This document shows, piece after piece, positions 10,523 to 21,000 of a DNA stretch of 32,868 nt. This DNA comes from Porogramme epimiltina. Lineage: Eukaryota; Basidiomycota; Agaricomycetes; Polyporales; Polyporaceae. The stretch is taken from NCBI GenBank assembly GCA_900155495.1, contig FTLJ01000957.1, positions 1-32,868 of the forward strand, in the 5' to 3' direction. How positions within the stretch are numbered: position 1 is the stretch's first letter; each line of letters starts with the position of its first letter. The translations under genes were made by a program, and so were the position numbers. Under the pieces are notes generated by a model. It was not told the DNA's origin and ran no database searches. It worked only from the letters and a program-made list of their open reading frames with translations.

Positions 10523-10940
10523 GGTTGGCAGCTGCAGCGCACACGGCGGCGGTGGTGGACGTACAGAGGAGAGGCGATCAGAGCGAGGCGAGGGCGTTCT
10601 AGTCGCGGGTTGATAATAAGCAAAGGCGAGCCGAGCGCATTGGAGCTGCTTGAAAGCCCGGGCACTAATAAGCACTCGTCGTCGTCGCCAAGCACAGCAG
10701 ATCCAAGCCCCGATGCGCTTTGCGGCCTCCTCGACCCGGCCAGCGCCTCCCCACCGCAGTTCGGATCTGCATCGCTGCTGTCCCCCGAGACTCGCAATTA
10801 CCACCTCATCGCTGTTCCTTGCACAGACCGTGATCTATGGCCACCCCCATCGGCACCCACCAACAACCAGAACGGAGAGCGCGTTCGCATTAGGTAACCA
10901 TCTACTGTAGCTAACAACCGTATCCCACGTCCCACACCCT
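10523..10940. other. Intergenic: promoter of SEL1 gene and 3' UTR of mL38
   Basis: Both flanking genes run on the minus strand, so this spacer must hold the SEL1-gene promoter on its left side and the mL38 3' end on its right. I see no convincing TATA element. The frames across it are GC-driven. Confidence 0.4.
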
Positions 10941-12503
10941 CTAAACATACTTTTTCTTGAGCTTGAGCTCTGCGTAAGGGTCCGGCTTCGGCATCCTTCC
11001 GAACCGCGGCTCCTCCTTCTCTGCAGGCGCGGGAGCACAAAGCATTCCGCATCAGCACCGCCCTTCTCATCGTATGCAAGGAAAACTTACTGAGCGTGTG
11101 TTGGTAAATGTGCGACACCGTTTCGTCCCACTCTGACCGCCACATATGCGCTCCGCCGCCGCGCGCCCCGTCGAAACCATACTGCTCCGCAAACGCGCGG
11201 AAGTTGAAGCCGAGCCTCTCAGCCTCCTTGAAGACCGGAATGCTGATCGGCTCTGTCGGTGACGCTTGCGGCAGCATGAGCAGCACATAGCGGTGATAGG
11301 GAGTGTTGCGTTGCGGGTGCGGGGGGACATAGGGCGTGTGCTTGTCGAGGGGAACGGGCGGCGATTGTGTGGACGCGGAGAGGGGGATGTTCGGCCTATG
11401 ACGCTGTTAGCACGGCTAGCGCGGAAACATTGCAACGTAACGTACTGGAGCCAATGCAGGTACGAGGTGAACGACTGGTTCTCCGGGTCAGGAACGTCAA
11501 GGTCGACCATCATTAGCGTGTACAAACGTGTGTCCGTGTGGAACACCGTGGTGTACAGTTCAGGAGGTCTCCGCGTCTGCATAGCGCGTCATAAGCCATG
11601 GGATGGCAGTTGCGCACGACCAAGACATACCTGTTCAGGGAGCAAGAAGACACCCGGTTCGACCTGTCTCAGCCCTCGCTTGACACGAGTGCGCAGATAG
11701 TTGCTCTTGGGTGGCGGCGCGAGGTGGCGGATCCGAAGGTCGAACGACGGGTGAAGCTCAGGAAGCATGTCTGGGACGACATTCATTTGGTAAATGCGTT
11801 CCATCTGTCGTCCAGCTAAGCTCAGAGTTCCTTCAGAAAGCAAGGCAATGCGGGACGCACCAACAAGTCCAAAGCACCCTCTTCCCTCCATCTCTGCTCG
11901 ACCAGATGCTTGTATATCGGCTTGGTCAAGTCCGCTGTTCGCACCCGTCAGAACCTCCAATCCCCTCATCACAAACACCCCAAACTCACCCATCCCGTTC
12001 CTCGCCTTCCACCTCACATCCGGCAAGTTCGCCTCGCTCTGAATCTCCAGCACCTCCACCTTCTTCCGCATCTCAGCAACCGCACCCTCGTCCCGCTCCC
12101 CCTCCGGCTTCGCCACCTCCGCCGCCAGCGTTTGCCGCAGCGCCTTCAGCTCGTCGCGCAGCGCCGCAGCGTCGGCGAGGATGTATTGCAGCGCGTGGTC
12201 GTACGCGGGCTCGACGCCCTTCGCGAGCGGCCGACACCACTCGCGCGGCTTCTCGAGCGTGATGTGCGGGCGCCGCGTCGGGCCCTTGCGCGGCGTGCTC
12301 GCTGCCTGGCCTGCGTCTTCGCCCGGGGTCGCGGCCGTTTCTGAGGTCGCAGAAGGGTCGGAGGAAGACTGCGTTGTCACGGGGGCGGGCGGAGGGGGCG
12401 GCGCTGCCGCCGCCGAGGAGGCAGCTGCGGCCTCGAGGGTTGCGTTAGTGCGGACGGGGGCCAGCCGGGGCGCATAGCGAGGGAGGCGGCGGAGGGCGAG
12501 CAT
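10941..12503 (-). CDS. MRPL35: Mitochondrial large-subunit ribosomal protein mL38 (PEBP fold)
   Basis: Six exons (minus): 12503-11990, 11934-11861, 11804-11631, 11576-11446, 11395-11091, 11020-10941; 425 residues. The start at 12503 gives a basic, acid-poor N-terminus (MLALRRLPRYAPRLAPVRTN) fitting a mitochondrial import signal; an upstream in-frame extension to 12641 is possible but less natural. After an Ala/Pro-rich linker comes RRPHITLEKPREWCRPL, a helical segment, and then a phosphatidylethanolamine-binding-protein domain: VDLDVPDPENQ (about 278-288), SYLHWLQPNIP, then NTPYHRYVLLML. This is the layout of yeast Mrpl35/mL38, a structural mitoribosome protein derived from PEBP. The lysine-rich end (KLKKKYV) fits an rRNA contact. 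Nuclear gene, acting in the mitochondrial matrix. Confidence 0.92.
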
Positions 12504-13101
12504 GGCCGTCAGTGGACGCTGTGGTACGTGACGGAGGGTCGGACGCGCTGCCGTGCAGAAATTCGGGACGCATAGGGCGCTTATTAGCAGAGCGCTCGAC
12601 GACGTCCTCGCGAGCGGGGCGCTTGAGGGACCCCGCAACAAACTTGGGCTGCAATTCCGATGGGGCCTTAGGCGGGGCAGCCGTTCCGATGGCGTCCTAT
12701 TCTGTGAGGCATCGAGCTCTGCAACGAATATATACCGCTCAGATGGTCCAAACGATCACCTTCGACCAAATTTGAAACTTCCGAACTACCAGTGCAGCCC
12801 CCAGACCCAAAGATATATCGCTCCATAAGTGTAACGCACCAAGGGGGTTCACAACGCTCAGTTAACTGGAGGGCATCAGCAATAATTAGCCTCAGTGGAG
12901 ACACTCAATTCTGAGATTTTGTGCAGAAAGCGAGTAGGAGCAATTCCAATCCCTCTGCGAGCGTAACCAATCAACATCAAAGGGAAGGTATAACTCCTCT
13001 TTAGCGAAACTGATGAAACTGAATACTGTCATCGAACATGAATATCACGTTCAGGGATAGCTACTGTGGTAATACTGTAGGAAACTCTCCGGGTTCAAAT
13101 C
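12504..13101. other. Intergenic: mL38 promoter side and F-box copy B 3' side
   Basis: 598 bases between two minus-strand genes. An ATATATAC element (minus GTATATAT) at about 12728-12735 could serve the mL38 gene. From about 12800 to 13090 the DNA is AT-richer and I see no gene. It lacks the tRNA that follows F-box copy A. Confidence 0.4.
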
Positions 13102-14675
13102 CTACATAGACTCGTCTGCGTTTTCCCATCCAAATGATAGCCGTGAGTCCCCTGACTCTGGCCATATCCATTCTCCGTCAAGAGCTACGGTGTTCCTAGT
13201 TATTGCGATGTACGGAGCAATGATACCCGTGGCAGTACTCACAGTCTGTCGGTCTGAATGGCCTGCCTTGTAGCCCGCCCCGTCTATCGGTAACCGGAAA
13301 CATTTCTCGAAAATCGTCCCATGTTATGGGATCGTGTCGGATAGGAGGCGCCGGGTGGGTCACGCGAATTGACAGAAGATTTTCTGAAACTAAGAAAACC
13401 GTTCAATCGCGGCATCGGACTCATATATCTGGTGGAGAACGAAGCTGTACGCACCCTCCTGAGACACGGTCTCTATTGGCTGCGCACACGCGCGCATAAA
13501 TCCCAGATACTCCTCTCGAGAGGCGCAACACACGCCACTGGTGGCGCGAGACTCGAAGCCAACCTCAAGCGTGCGAGAAATTGCTGATGGGTGCCAGGAG
13601 CGCAGGAGATCTAGGAGACTTCCGGAGATCGGCAGAAAGCAGTCCTGTAGTCGATACACCGTCATAGTTAACACTAGCTTCCTGAGTTCCTTGAACCGTT
13701 CGAGCGTGAGGATAGGATAACCCTCATATCGCGCCCATCCCCGGTTTGAAAGATCTAATCAAGACATCAAATATAAGAGAACCTCATCAACGAGAGTGGA
13801 ATCTTACCTAAATTTATCCGCATCACTGCAAGACAGTCCGTTCGAATGGCAGCATGCAAATGGTATACAACAGGATACTCTATGCCATAAAAGAGCTCAA
13901 GCAAACAATATTGTTAAGTTAGAGACAACATATAATGTAGATACAGACATACCCAGAGTTCCTTAAGCTTTTCCAGGAATGGCTTCCTCCGACCTTGCTT
14001 GACGTTCCATGTGAGCGGCCTTAGACGAGACACTTGCACATTGTTCAGATAAAGGACGCGTAGCTCGCGGAAGCTTCCAACGGTCCTTTCGAAATCCGAG
14101 AAGTTGGAAAACACGGCAGGCCCTATATCCAGGTTTACGACCCCACAGAAGGAGGAATATAGGCGTGACGAGCGCGGATGCGCGGGGATGTGGGGTAAAT
14201 ATCTGTGAATACTCTTGTACGTCTGAGGCGGATCCCTCCGACGACGCTCACTATACGAGACTTGTATTGCTGTTAAAGATGGTAGAAGTCCTCGGAGTGC
14301 CATCATCGAACGGAGAAATAAGTCTCGTGGCTCAAACCTTCCAGGGGGTCCCCAGGGCTCGCTTGGATCGGACCACCAAGACGAATCATATCTAGTGGGA
14401 ATGTACAGCGCTTCGACACACGGACCTATCCAAGGGTTTGCATGTAGGGTGGAGAGAAGCTGCTGAAGATGCCCGTGGGTCTGAATGATCATATTTTTGA
14501 AGAGTTGTCGTCGAGCGCGGGGGTACCATGCACGACAAACGAGTGCGCAACTTCTGAGAGCGCCCTGGCGAGCCCATGGGACTTCTAGGTAATCTTCAAT
14601 TTCGATCCTGTCGATGATATGCTCCCAGATTTCGATGGGTAACTGTGCGAGCGCCGCGGGACTGATACTGAGCAT
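13102..14675 (-). CDS. F-box protein, copy B
   Basis: Five exons (minus): 14675-13953, 13877-13808, 13754-13455, 13389-13243, 13184-13102; 440 residues. It is a close paralog of the F-box protein at 6344-8000: F-box LAQLPIEIWEHIIDRIEIED, CALVCRAWYPRARRQLFKN, and the same YRLQDCFLPISGSLLDLL segment. Exon 4 has the same length (147 nt) in both copies. The start at 14675 aligns with the start of copy A; a longer frame runs upstream to 14777. Intron 1 is phase 0 here but phase 1 in copy A. The C-terminus differs: it ends WENADESM while copy A runs ~18 residues longer with other sequence. No stop or frameshift is seen, so both copies may be functional SCF adaptors. Confidence 0.85.
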
Positions 14676-15034
14676 CGCGGGCGAAGGCGGTGTGTTGGAT
14701 CGGACTGGAGCAAGGATTGAGGTAGCAGGGAAAGGCGAGTTGGTAATGTGGGCTCTAGTTGGGCGCAAGTGTCGCACTCAGTCTGGCGTTTGATCGTGTG
14801 CGATACGGTGTTCAATTGTTGGGCGTAAAAGAAATGAGAGCGTTGTGATCTAGAGAATATTAAGCGGACGAGCGGCGTAGGAGGAGATTCGATGGCTCCC
14901 ACCAGAGCGCGGGTCCTATCTCTTGCCAACGGTGAGGCAGAATGTGGTGGTATGAGAAAGAGTGATGTCGGTTTACCAACATGAGGCGTGAGCGAGTATG
15001 ACCAATTGGTTGTGTATGTGGGAATAAAAAAGAA
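14676..15034. other. Intergenic: upstream region of F-box copy B
   Basis: Presumed promoter and 5' UTR. Bases nearest the gene (14676-14785) and nearest the tRNA (about 14956-15034) align with the other locus in inverted sense, while the middle (14792-14954) aligns in direct sense. Confidence 0.55.
14792..14954. repeat. Nested-inversion block, copy 2
   Basis: Partner of 6060-6224, in the same strand orientation on the plus strand. Shared landmarks are CAATTGTTGGGC, CTAGAGAAT and GACGAGCGGCGTAGGAGG. The genes around it are inverted between loci, so this piece alone has been flipped in one of them. Confidence 0.7.
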
Positions 15035-15114
15035 CTGCCCCGGTGAGGCTCGAACTCACGACCTTCCGATTGCAGGTAACAGTCGGACGCTGTAACCAAC
15101 TTAGCCACGGGGCA
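15035..15114 (-). tRNA. tRNA-Asn (GUU), copy D, shortened 6-nt intron
   Basis: All stems, the GUU anticodon, A and B boxes and G73 match the other three copies. The intron at 37/38 is only CCTGCA (6 nt). The missing 6 bases look like a deletion between two TGCA repeats of the 12-nt intron. A T-rich stretch follows the 3' end on the minus strand. Whether so short an intron is spliced depends on whether the bulge-helix-bulge can form, so the gene may be active or not. Confidence 0.85.
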
Positions 15115-15510
15115 CATATTTAGGGGCGCTATTGCTAGTTGATGAGGTGAATGTTTACTTGCAGTTGAGAATTCGCTTGATCACGTTCTTCCCGGTTTCC
15201 ACTTCAACTTGCCGCCACCTACTGGTCTATGACTCTCTGTTGCAAATCACCCGGGTCCGCCCCCTGTGACTCTGTACGTGGAATGGGCGCGCGATCCGCC
15301 CATCGAGACACTACTACTCGGACCTAGCGCCCTCGGGCCGCTGGCGAAATGTTCCATCATCGCAACACACCCTGCAAGTTCCAATCATCGCCGGGGGCCC
15401 CGTCCATATGGATCACTGACTTCTTTTAAGCATGCGATGGGGTATATAACGGACCAGGATGTACCGCACGGTCCTCTCCAACGTCTGCCTGGGCTTGCTC
15501 GCTTCTCAGT
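15115..15510 (+). promoter_or_regulatory. Upstream region of S28 copy B with TATA box
   Basis: No gene seen. A TATATAA at 15443-15449 stands 62 bases ahead of the ATG at 15511 and is the likely core promoter of the peptidase. The first 14 bases (up to about 15127) match the 5' flank of tRNA copy A. Otherwise I find no similarity to the spacer upstream of S28 copy A. Confidence 0.6.
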
Positions 15511-17776
15511 ATGCGCTCCGTGTCTTTGGCTCTATCTGCGGCCTTCGTCCTCCTTCAGTGTCTGGGGAGCACAGACGCACGTCTGTCGCCGCTCAGCCCG
15601 CTCACTCTCAAAGGACTCTCATCCAAACGGCCCGCAGCGGCCAAAAGGCAGAGCTCGTCCGAGTTCCCCGAGTACACGTTCACTCAGCCTCTCGACCACT
15701 TCTCCGACACAGGCTTCACCTTCGAGCAGCACTACTGGCTCAGCGACCGGCATTATAAGCCGGGCGGGCCTGTTATTGTGTTTGAGGGCGGCGAAGGCCC
15801 GGGAGACTTCCGCATCCCCATCCTTGACACGGGCATTGTCGACATCCTAGCAAAAGCCACGAACGGCCTAGGTATCATCCTCGAACACAGATACTACGGT
15901 AGGAGCCGCCTCTTCTATAATTCCTCACTCCGACTGATGTTCTCACCTTCCGTGCGCGTGCACAGGGAGCTCGATTCCGGTTCAGAATTATACCACCGAT
16001 TCCCTTCGGTGAGCTATGCCCGCCCGTGCTCCGCGTGACTGTCTCTGATAACTACCATATGGCATCCCGGCTGCCTCTTCAGCTGGTTGACGAACGAGCA
16101 GGCCGCCGCCGACTCCGCTAATTTTATCGCCAACGTCGCTTTCCCGAACATCACTGCAGACCTCACGGCACCCGGCACGCCATGGATCTATTACGGGGTA
16201 CGCAGCCGCTCTGTAAAGCATGCATGCCGCTCACAGATGTCGTACAGGGTTCGTACGGCGGCGCACGCGCGGCACACATGCGCGTGCTCTACCCCGATCT
16301 CGTCTTCGGCGCGATCTCTTCCAGTGGCGTCGTACACGCCACGCTCGACGACTGGTACTACTTTGACATCATCCGCCAGTACGCGCCTGCGGACTGCATG
16401 GCGCGTTTGGTGGAGGCGATCGACGAGGTTGATTATTACCTCGCGAACAATGCGACGCGCGAAGCAATCAAGGACGTATTCAGCCTTGGGAACGTCACTT
16501 TCGACGCGGACTTCGCGTCCGCTCTGACTGTGAGTCTCAATCTTCGGGGATGATCATCGGTTTATCATTGACCTGGATATTATCCGTGCTGGCCGGTAGT
16601 TCCCTCTCGGTGACTGGCAGGAGCTCAACTGGGATCCGTCCCAGAACGATACCGCGTTTGGCCGATTCTGTGACGCTATGGGCCCGTTGGACAACGCCAC
16701 CGTTAAGACACCGCAAGGCATTACGATCAAAAACTCGACGGCGGTTTTCGCAACGTACATTGACGAGGTACGCGCCTCCTCTCATTTCGTATAGAGAGCT
16801 TCGCCCACCCATATTGAAATTGTGCAGACGGTTTCGGGTCTATGCCCTCCTGAAGAACAAGACTCTGTGAGTCCACCTCGGTCTGCCGTGCTGCGCACAG
16901 TCTCGGGAAGGCTCACCGCGTGCCGTGCAGTGTTTCGGGACCATCACAAACAAGGAGTATTACGCCCAGACAAGCCTCGACAGCGACTGGCGCACGTGGA
17001 CCTTCCAAGTGTGCACCCAGTGGGGCTTCTTCATGGTGCGCGGCCTGGCCGGCCTCCCTCTCTCGCTTTTGCCAACACCACACCTTCAGACACCCCCGCC
17101 AGACCCCGCGCGCCCGCGTATCATCTCTAACCTGCTAACAGTCGATTACGCCCACCTCATCTGCAACCTCGTACGTCCCCTCGCCTTCCCCGCCTGCACC
17201 CGCGACCTGATCGCGATCCTGTCCCTCCGCGCGCCAGTCCTTCGCGCCCGGCGAGGTCTACTCAATCCCCGCGCTCCCGGACGTCGAGTCCGTGAACAAG
17301 CTCGGCGGGTACAACATCGCCGCCGACCGGCTCGCGATCATCGACGGCCAAGGTTCGTGCCGTCCCCGCCGCCGCCGCCCTAGCTCGTTTCCGGGCTGCG
17401 CCCGCGCTGGTGCGTAACGTAACTGACGCTGGCCCTTGTATTCTCCTCTCCGGTGTGCAGCGGACCCCTGGCGTGGCGACACCCCGCACAGCCCCGACCC
17501 CGCGGCGCGTCCGCGCAAGGACACGCCGCTCCGGCCGTTCAAGCTCATCCTCAGTGCGTCTTGGATCTCATCACCCCCGAGCGGCGCGTGTGCGCGCAAG
17601 GTCTCAGATTCCGGCTGACCTGCGTTGTTTTTCGTAAAGACGGCTCCGTGCATCACTGGGACGAGAACGGCCTGGCAGACCCGAGCGCAGAACCCCCGTT
17701 CATCCAGCAGATCCACCAGCAGGAGATCGAGTTTGTGCAGGGGTGGCTCAAGGACTTCAAGGCGCCCTCCAGCTGA
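15511..17776 (+). CDS. Secreted S28-family serine carboxypeptidase, copy B
   Basis: Eleven exons: 15511-15898, 15966-16008, 16083-16197, 16248-16529, 16600-16767, 16828-16866, 16931-17035, 17090-17170, 17238-17352, 17461-17553, 17640-17776; 521 residues. Exons 2-10 have exactly the lengths of those in the paralog at 3015-5336 (43, 115, 282, 168, 39, 105, 81, 115, 93). A signal peptide opens the protein (MRSVSLALSAAFVLLQCLGS), then a lysine-bounded propeptide-like stretch (KRPAAAKRQSSSEF). S28 landmarks: QPLDHF, EHRYYG, GGSYGG (Ser about 184), DGQADPW (Asp about 447), VHHWDENG (His 481/482). The predicted role is an extracellular or vacuolar prolyl carboxy-/tripeptidyl-type peptidase. Copy A has GES after the RYYG motif where this copy has GSS. 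Intact, with its own TATA box. Confidence 0.95.
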
Positions 17777-18044
17777 GCGCGGGATTGGGATCGAAGCCGC
17801 TCTTCTCCGAGAACGTGTGCATACTCGTACAAGGAAAACAGCGTGCAATGTCATTAGGGTTGGATATCGATGAGTACGGAGGGATATCTCAGCAACACCG
17901 GCTGGTAGAAGTCGAGCAAAACGAACGTGCAGTAACAGGGTACATGGGTGTGACGGGTCATAAGAATACAGGTCTACGGACAGCGGCCAAGCACAAACGC
18001 GGGAAGGAATGCGTAGAGAGGAGTGTGGGCTCACGAGCACTACT

Positions 18045-21000
18045 CTAGTCGAAATCATCGAAGTCCGAGCCGCCGTCATCATCCCCAGACGAGATCTCGA
18101 CGTACTTCGACTTTGCCGCCGTTGCCCGTGCCGCGCGCTTGGGCGCAGCCTTTGGAGGGGGCGGCGCCGGGACTTCGTGCAGGTCGTCGTCCTCGAAGTC
18201 AGAGTCGGCCGCCTTCTTAGCCGGGGCCTTCTTCGCCGCGGCGGCCTTGCTCTTCGGCGCAGGCTTGCTTGCGGATGCCTTGCGTGCCGTGGGCGCTGCC
18301 GCCTTCTTGTCCGCCTTCGGGAAGAAGTCTGTGACCTTCTTGGGTGGGGGCGACTCGGAGAGCGGTTCGTCGTGGTCTGAGCCAATTGACGGTTTCTTCT
18401 TCTTAAGCGCGGGCTTGGCTGGAACGTCATCGTCATCGCTGCCAGCGTCGAGACTGGGGGTAATGGGGACGTTAGGGCTTGCGAAGATAAGGAGGACTAT
18501 GACGAACGTACCTCTTCCGTTTCACTCCGGACCCATTCTGCGCCTTGGCCTTGCCCTTGTTCTTGGAAGAGGACGGTGCGTCGTCGAACTCAGAGTCAGA
18601 CTCGACCTTCGCAGGAGCCTTCTTTCTCGGGGCTGGCTTCGCGGGCGGTGGCGAGTCGATCATCTCAATGTCGGAGTCGTCCTCTACCTTCGCGGGGGCC
18701 TTCTTCGCCGCTGGAGCAGCGCGCTTCTTGGGAGGTGGAACGATCTCGTCATCGCTCTCGTGCTTGACAGCGTCTTTCGAACTGGACGGGACGGCCGAAG
18801 CTGGTTTCTTAGTCTCGACAGGTTTCTTCGCTTCGGCGGCTTTCTTTGGCTTCGCGGCGGGCTTGTTGGGTTTGAAGTCATCATCGGAGTCGTCCTCAGC
18901 CTTGGGCTTCTTGAAGCCGAGCTTAGCCTGCTTCTTCTTGCCCTTCTTGTTCCCAGTCTCTCCCTCAGCGGCACAGAGTTTAGCCTCCCAGTCCTCACAC
19001 GTTTGCTAGAAAGGGTGTGTCGGTTGCTACGGAATTGTTTCGGTGAAATAAGCTGACGCACCTTCCATTGTGCAAGGAAAGCGTCCAAGTCTGTTTGCCA
19101 CATCTCGATGGGAGTGAGGCGAAGGAGACTGAGCAGCTCCGTCTCCTTCTCCTTAGCTTGCTGGAGCAACTTCTCAATCTGTAGAAAAACTAGTCAGCTA
19201 CCGTATAGACCACGTCAGTCCACTAAATCGCGCACCTTCTCCTTGGTCAAGCTCCAGATAGCCATGCCCAAGAGGTAGTCGTAGTCGGAGAGACCGGTAG
19301 CACTACCCGACTTCGCGCCTCCACTGCCGCCGTCTTCGTCGTCATCCTCCTCCTCGACGACCGCCTCGGTCTCTCCGGCAGCCTTGGCCTTGGCCACCTT
19401 GGGGAACGGTCGGAAGTCCTTCTTGCGCAGCTCAGCGACAATGTCAGCCTTGCGGCGATTGCTCACGACAAGCTCCTTGTCGATGATCATCTTAACAAAG
19501 CGCGCTTGGTTGTTGAGTCGGTCGAGCTGGATCTGTAGCTCGTTCGCCAGATAATCCTGCAGAATGTTGACGTTAATGGCCCGCGCCCTTCCTGCTCATA
19601 GCTAATAACGGAGCCCACCTTGCGCTTCTGGTAATGCACAAGTCGCTGCGGGTAGAAGTCCTCGATGATTTCCTCAGGCGAGGTGTACTTCTTGATCTTG
19701 CCGTCAAAGTCGAAGCAGACCATGTTAGTCGTGTTAATCCTCGTAGTAAGCTTGAAGAACTCGTGGAAGCCCTGCTTCTCCGCCTTCTCAAGCTCCTTCT
19801 CGGGCATCGTGATGACGAAGTGGACGTTCATGTTGTTGTGATATTCCTTGTAGTCCTATAATGCGCATATATTCAACATTTGTTATTTGTGCATGCAGGA
19901 CGGTACTGAACTTACCTTGATCACACCGTCTCCCTTCTCACCGCACATAGCCTCGAGCTCAGCCTTGAAGCTCTGGGTCCATTTGTGGATGGGCAACTCT
20001 GTAATCTCGACCGTGGTGTCGTCAAGTTTCTTGATCGTACCAAGCACGTCGTACTTGTTATCACCAGTCTTCTTGATCGTGCCCGTATAACCACGCCACC
20101 AAGGGAGTATGGGTACTTGCTCCTCACCCCGCATGAGCCGCCGAATGTTTTCCACGATGTCTTCCGGGTTAAAGCTAGGAATGCTCGTACTCCAACCTAA
20201 GTCGTCCTCAGTCAACGTTGACTACAACAGTCGAATTCACATGTACTCACCAGTGCCGATACCTTCGGCGCCGTTCACCAGGACCATGGGGATAGTGGGC
20301 ATATAGTACTCCGGCTCAACCTGCTTCCCGTCATCCTGCTGGTATGTGAGGATCGCATCGTCCGCAGGATGCATGACGTTGCGAATGACGGGCGCCAGTT
20401 CCGTGAAGATATAACGAGCCGCGGCGTGGTCTTTGCCGCCCTGGTCACGCGTACCGAACTGACCGTTCGGCATAAGCAGATTCATGTTGTTGCCCCCAAC
20501 GTAGTCTTGTGCCAAGTTGATGATTGTGGCCATCAAACTCGCCTCACCGTGGTGATACGCAGACACCTCAGAGACGTAACCGACGAGTTGGGCAACCTAC
20601 AATAAGAATGAGCACAGGTCTGACGACGATCCCTATGATACGAACCTTGATTTCCTTCTTAAGATTGCGCTTGAAGCAAGACCAAATGACCTTACGCTGA
20701 CCAGGTTTCAATCCGTCGGCGACTGAGGGAATCGAACGAATGTTGTCCGCCATAGAGAACAGGATCAGTTCTCGGTTGATAAACTGCTCGTAGGGGATTT
20801 CTCGTTGTGTATGGTCCAGGTATGTACCGGGCTGTTCGAAGAAATGAATTCATGGGACAACTAGAGACCTCAGGTTGGCACTAACCCGGAACTGACGCAG
20901 CCATTCCTTACGGTCGTCCGCTTTCTTCTTGCTGAAGGCGAGTTCAATGAGTTCGCGGTCCCCATCTTGGGTTGTAGAGAAGGGTATCATATGCCGTCTC

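Noticed and set aside
13080..13110. GGGTTCAAATCC stretch resembling a tRNA T arm
   Set aside because: No acceptor, D or anticodon stems can be built around it, and it overlaps the end of F-box copy B.
2764..17776. Whole duplicated block as a transposon or MITE pair
   Set aside because: No transposase, terminal inverted repeats or target-site duplications were seen; the block carries multi-intron host-type genes.
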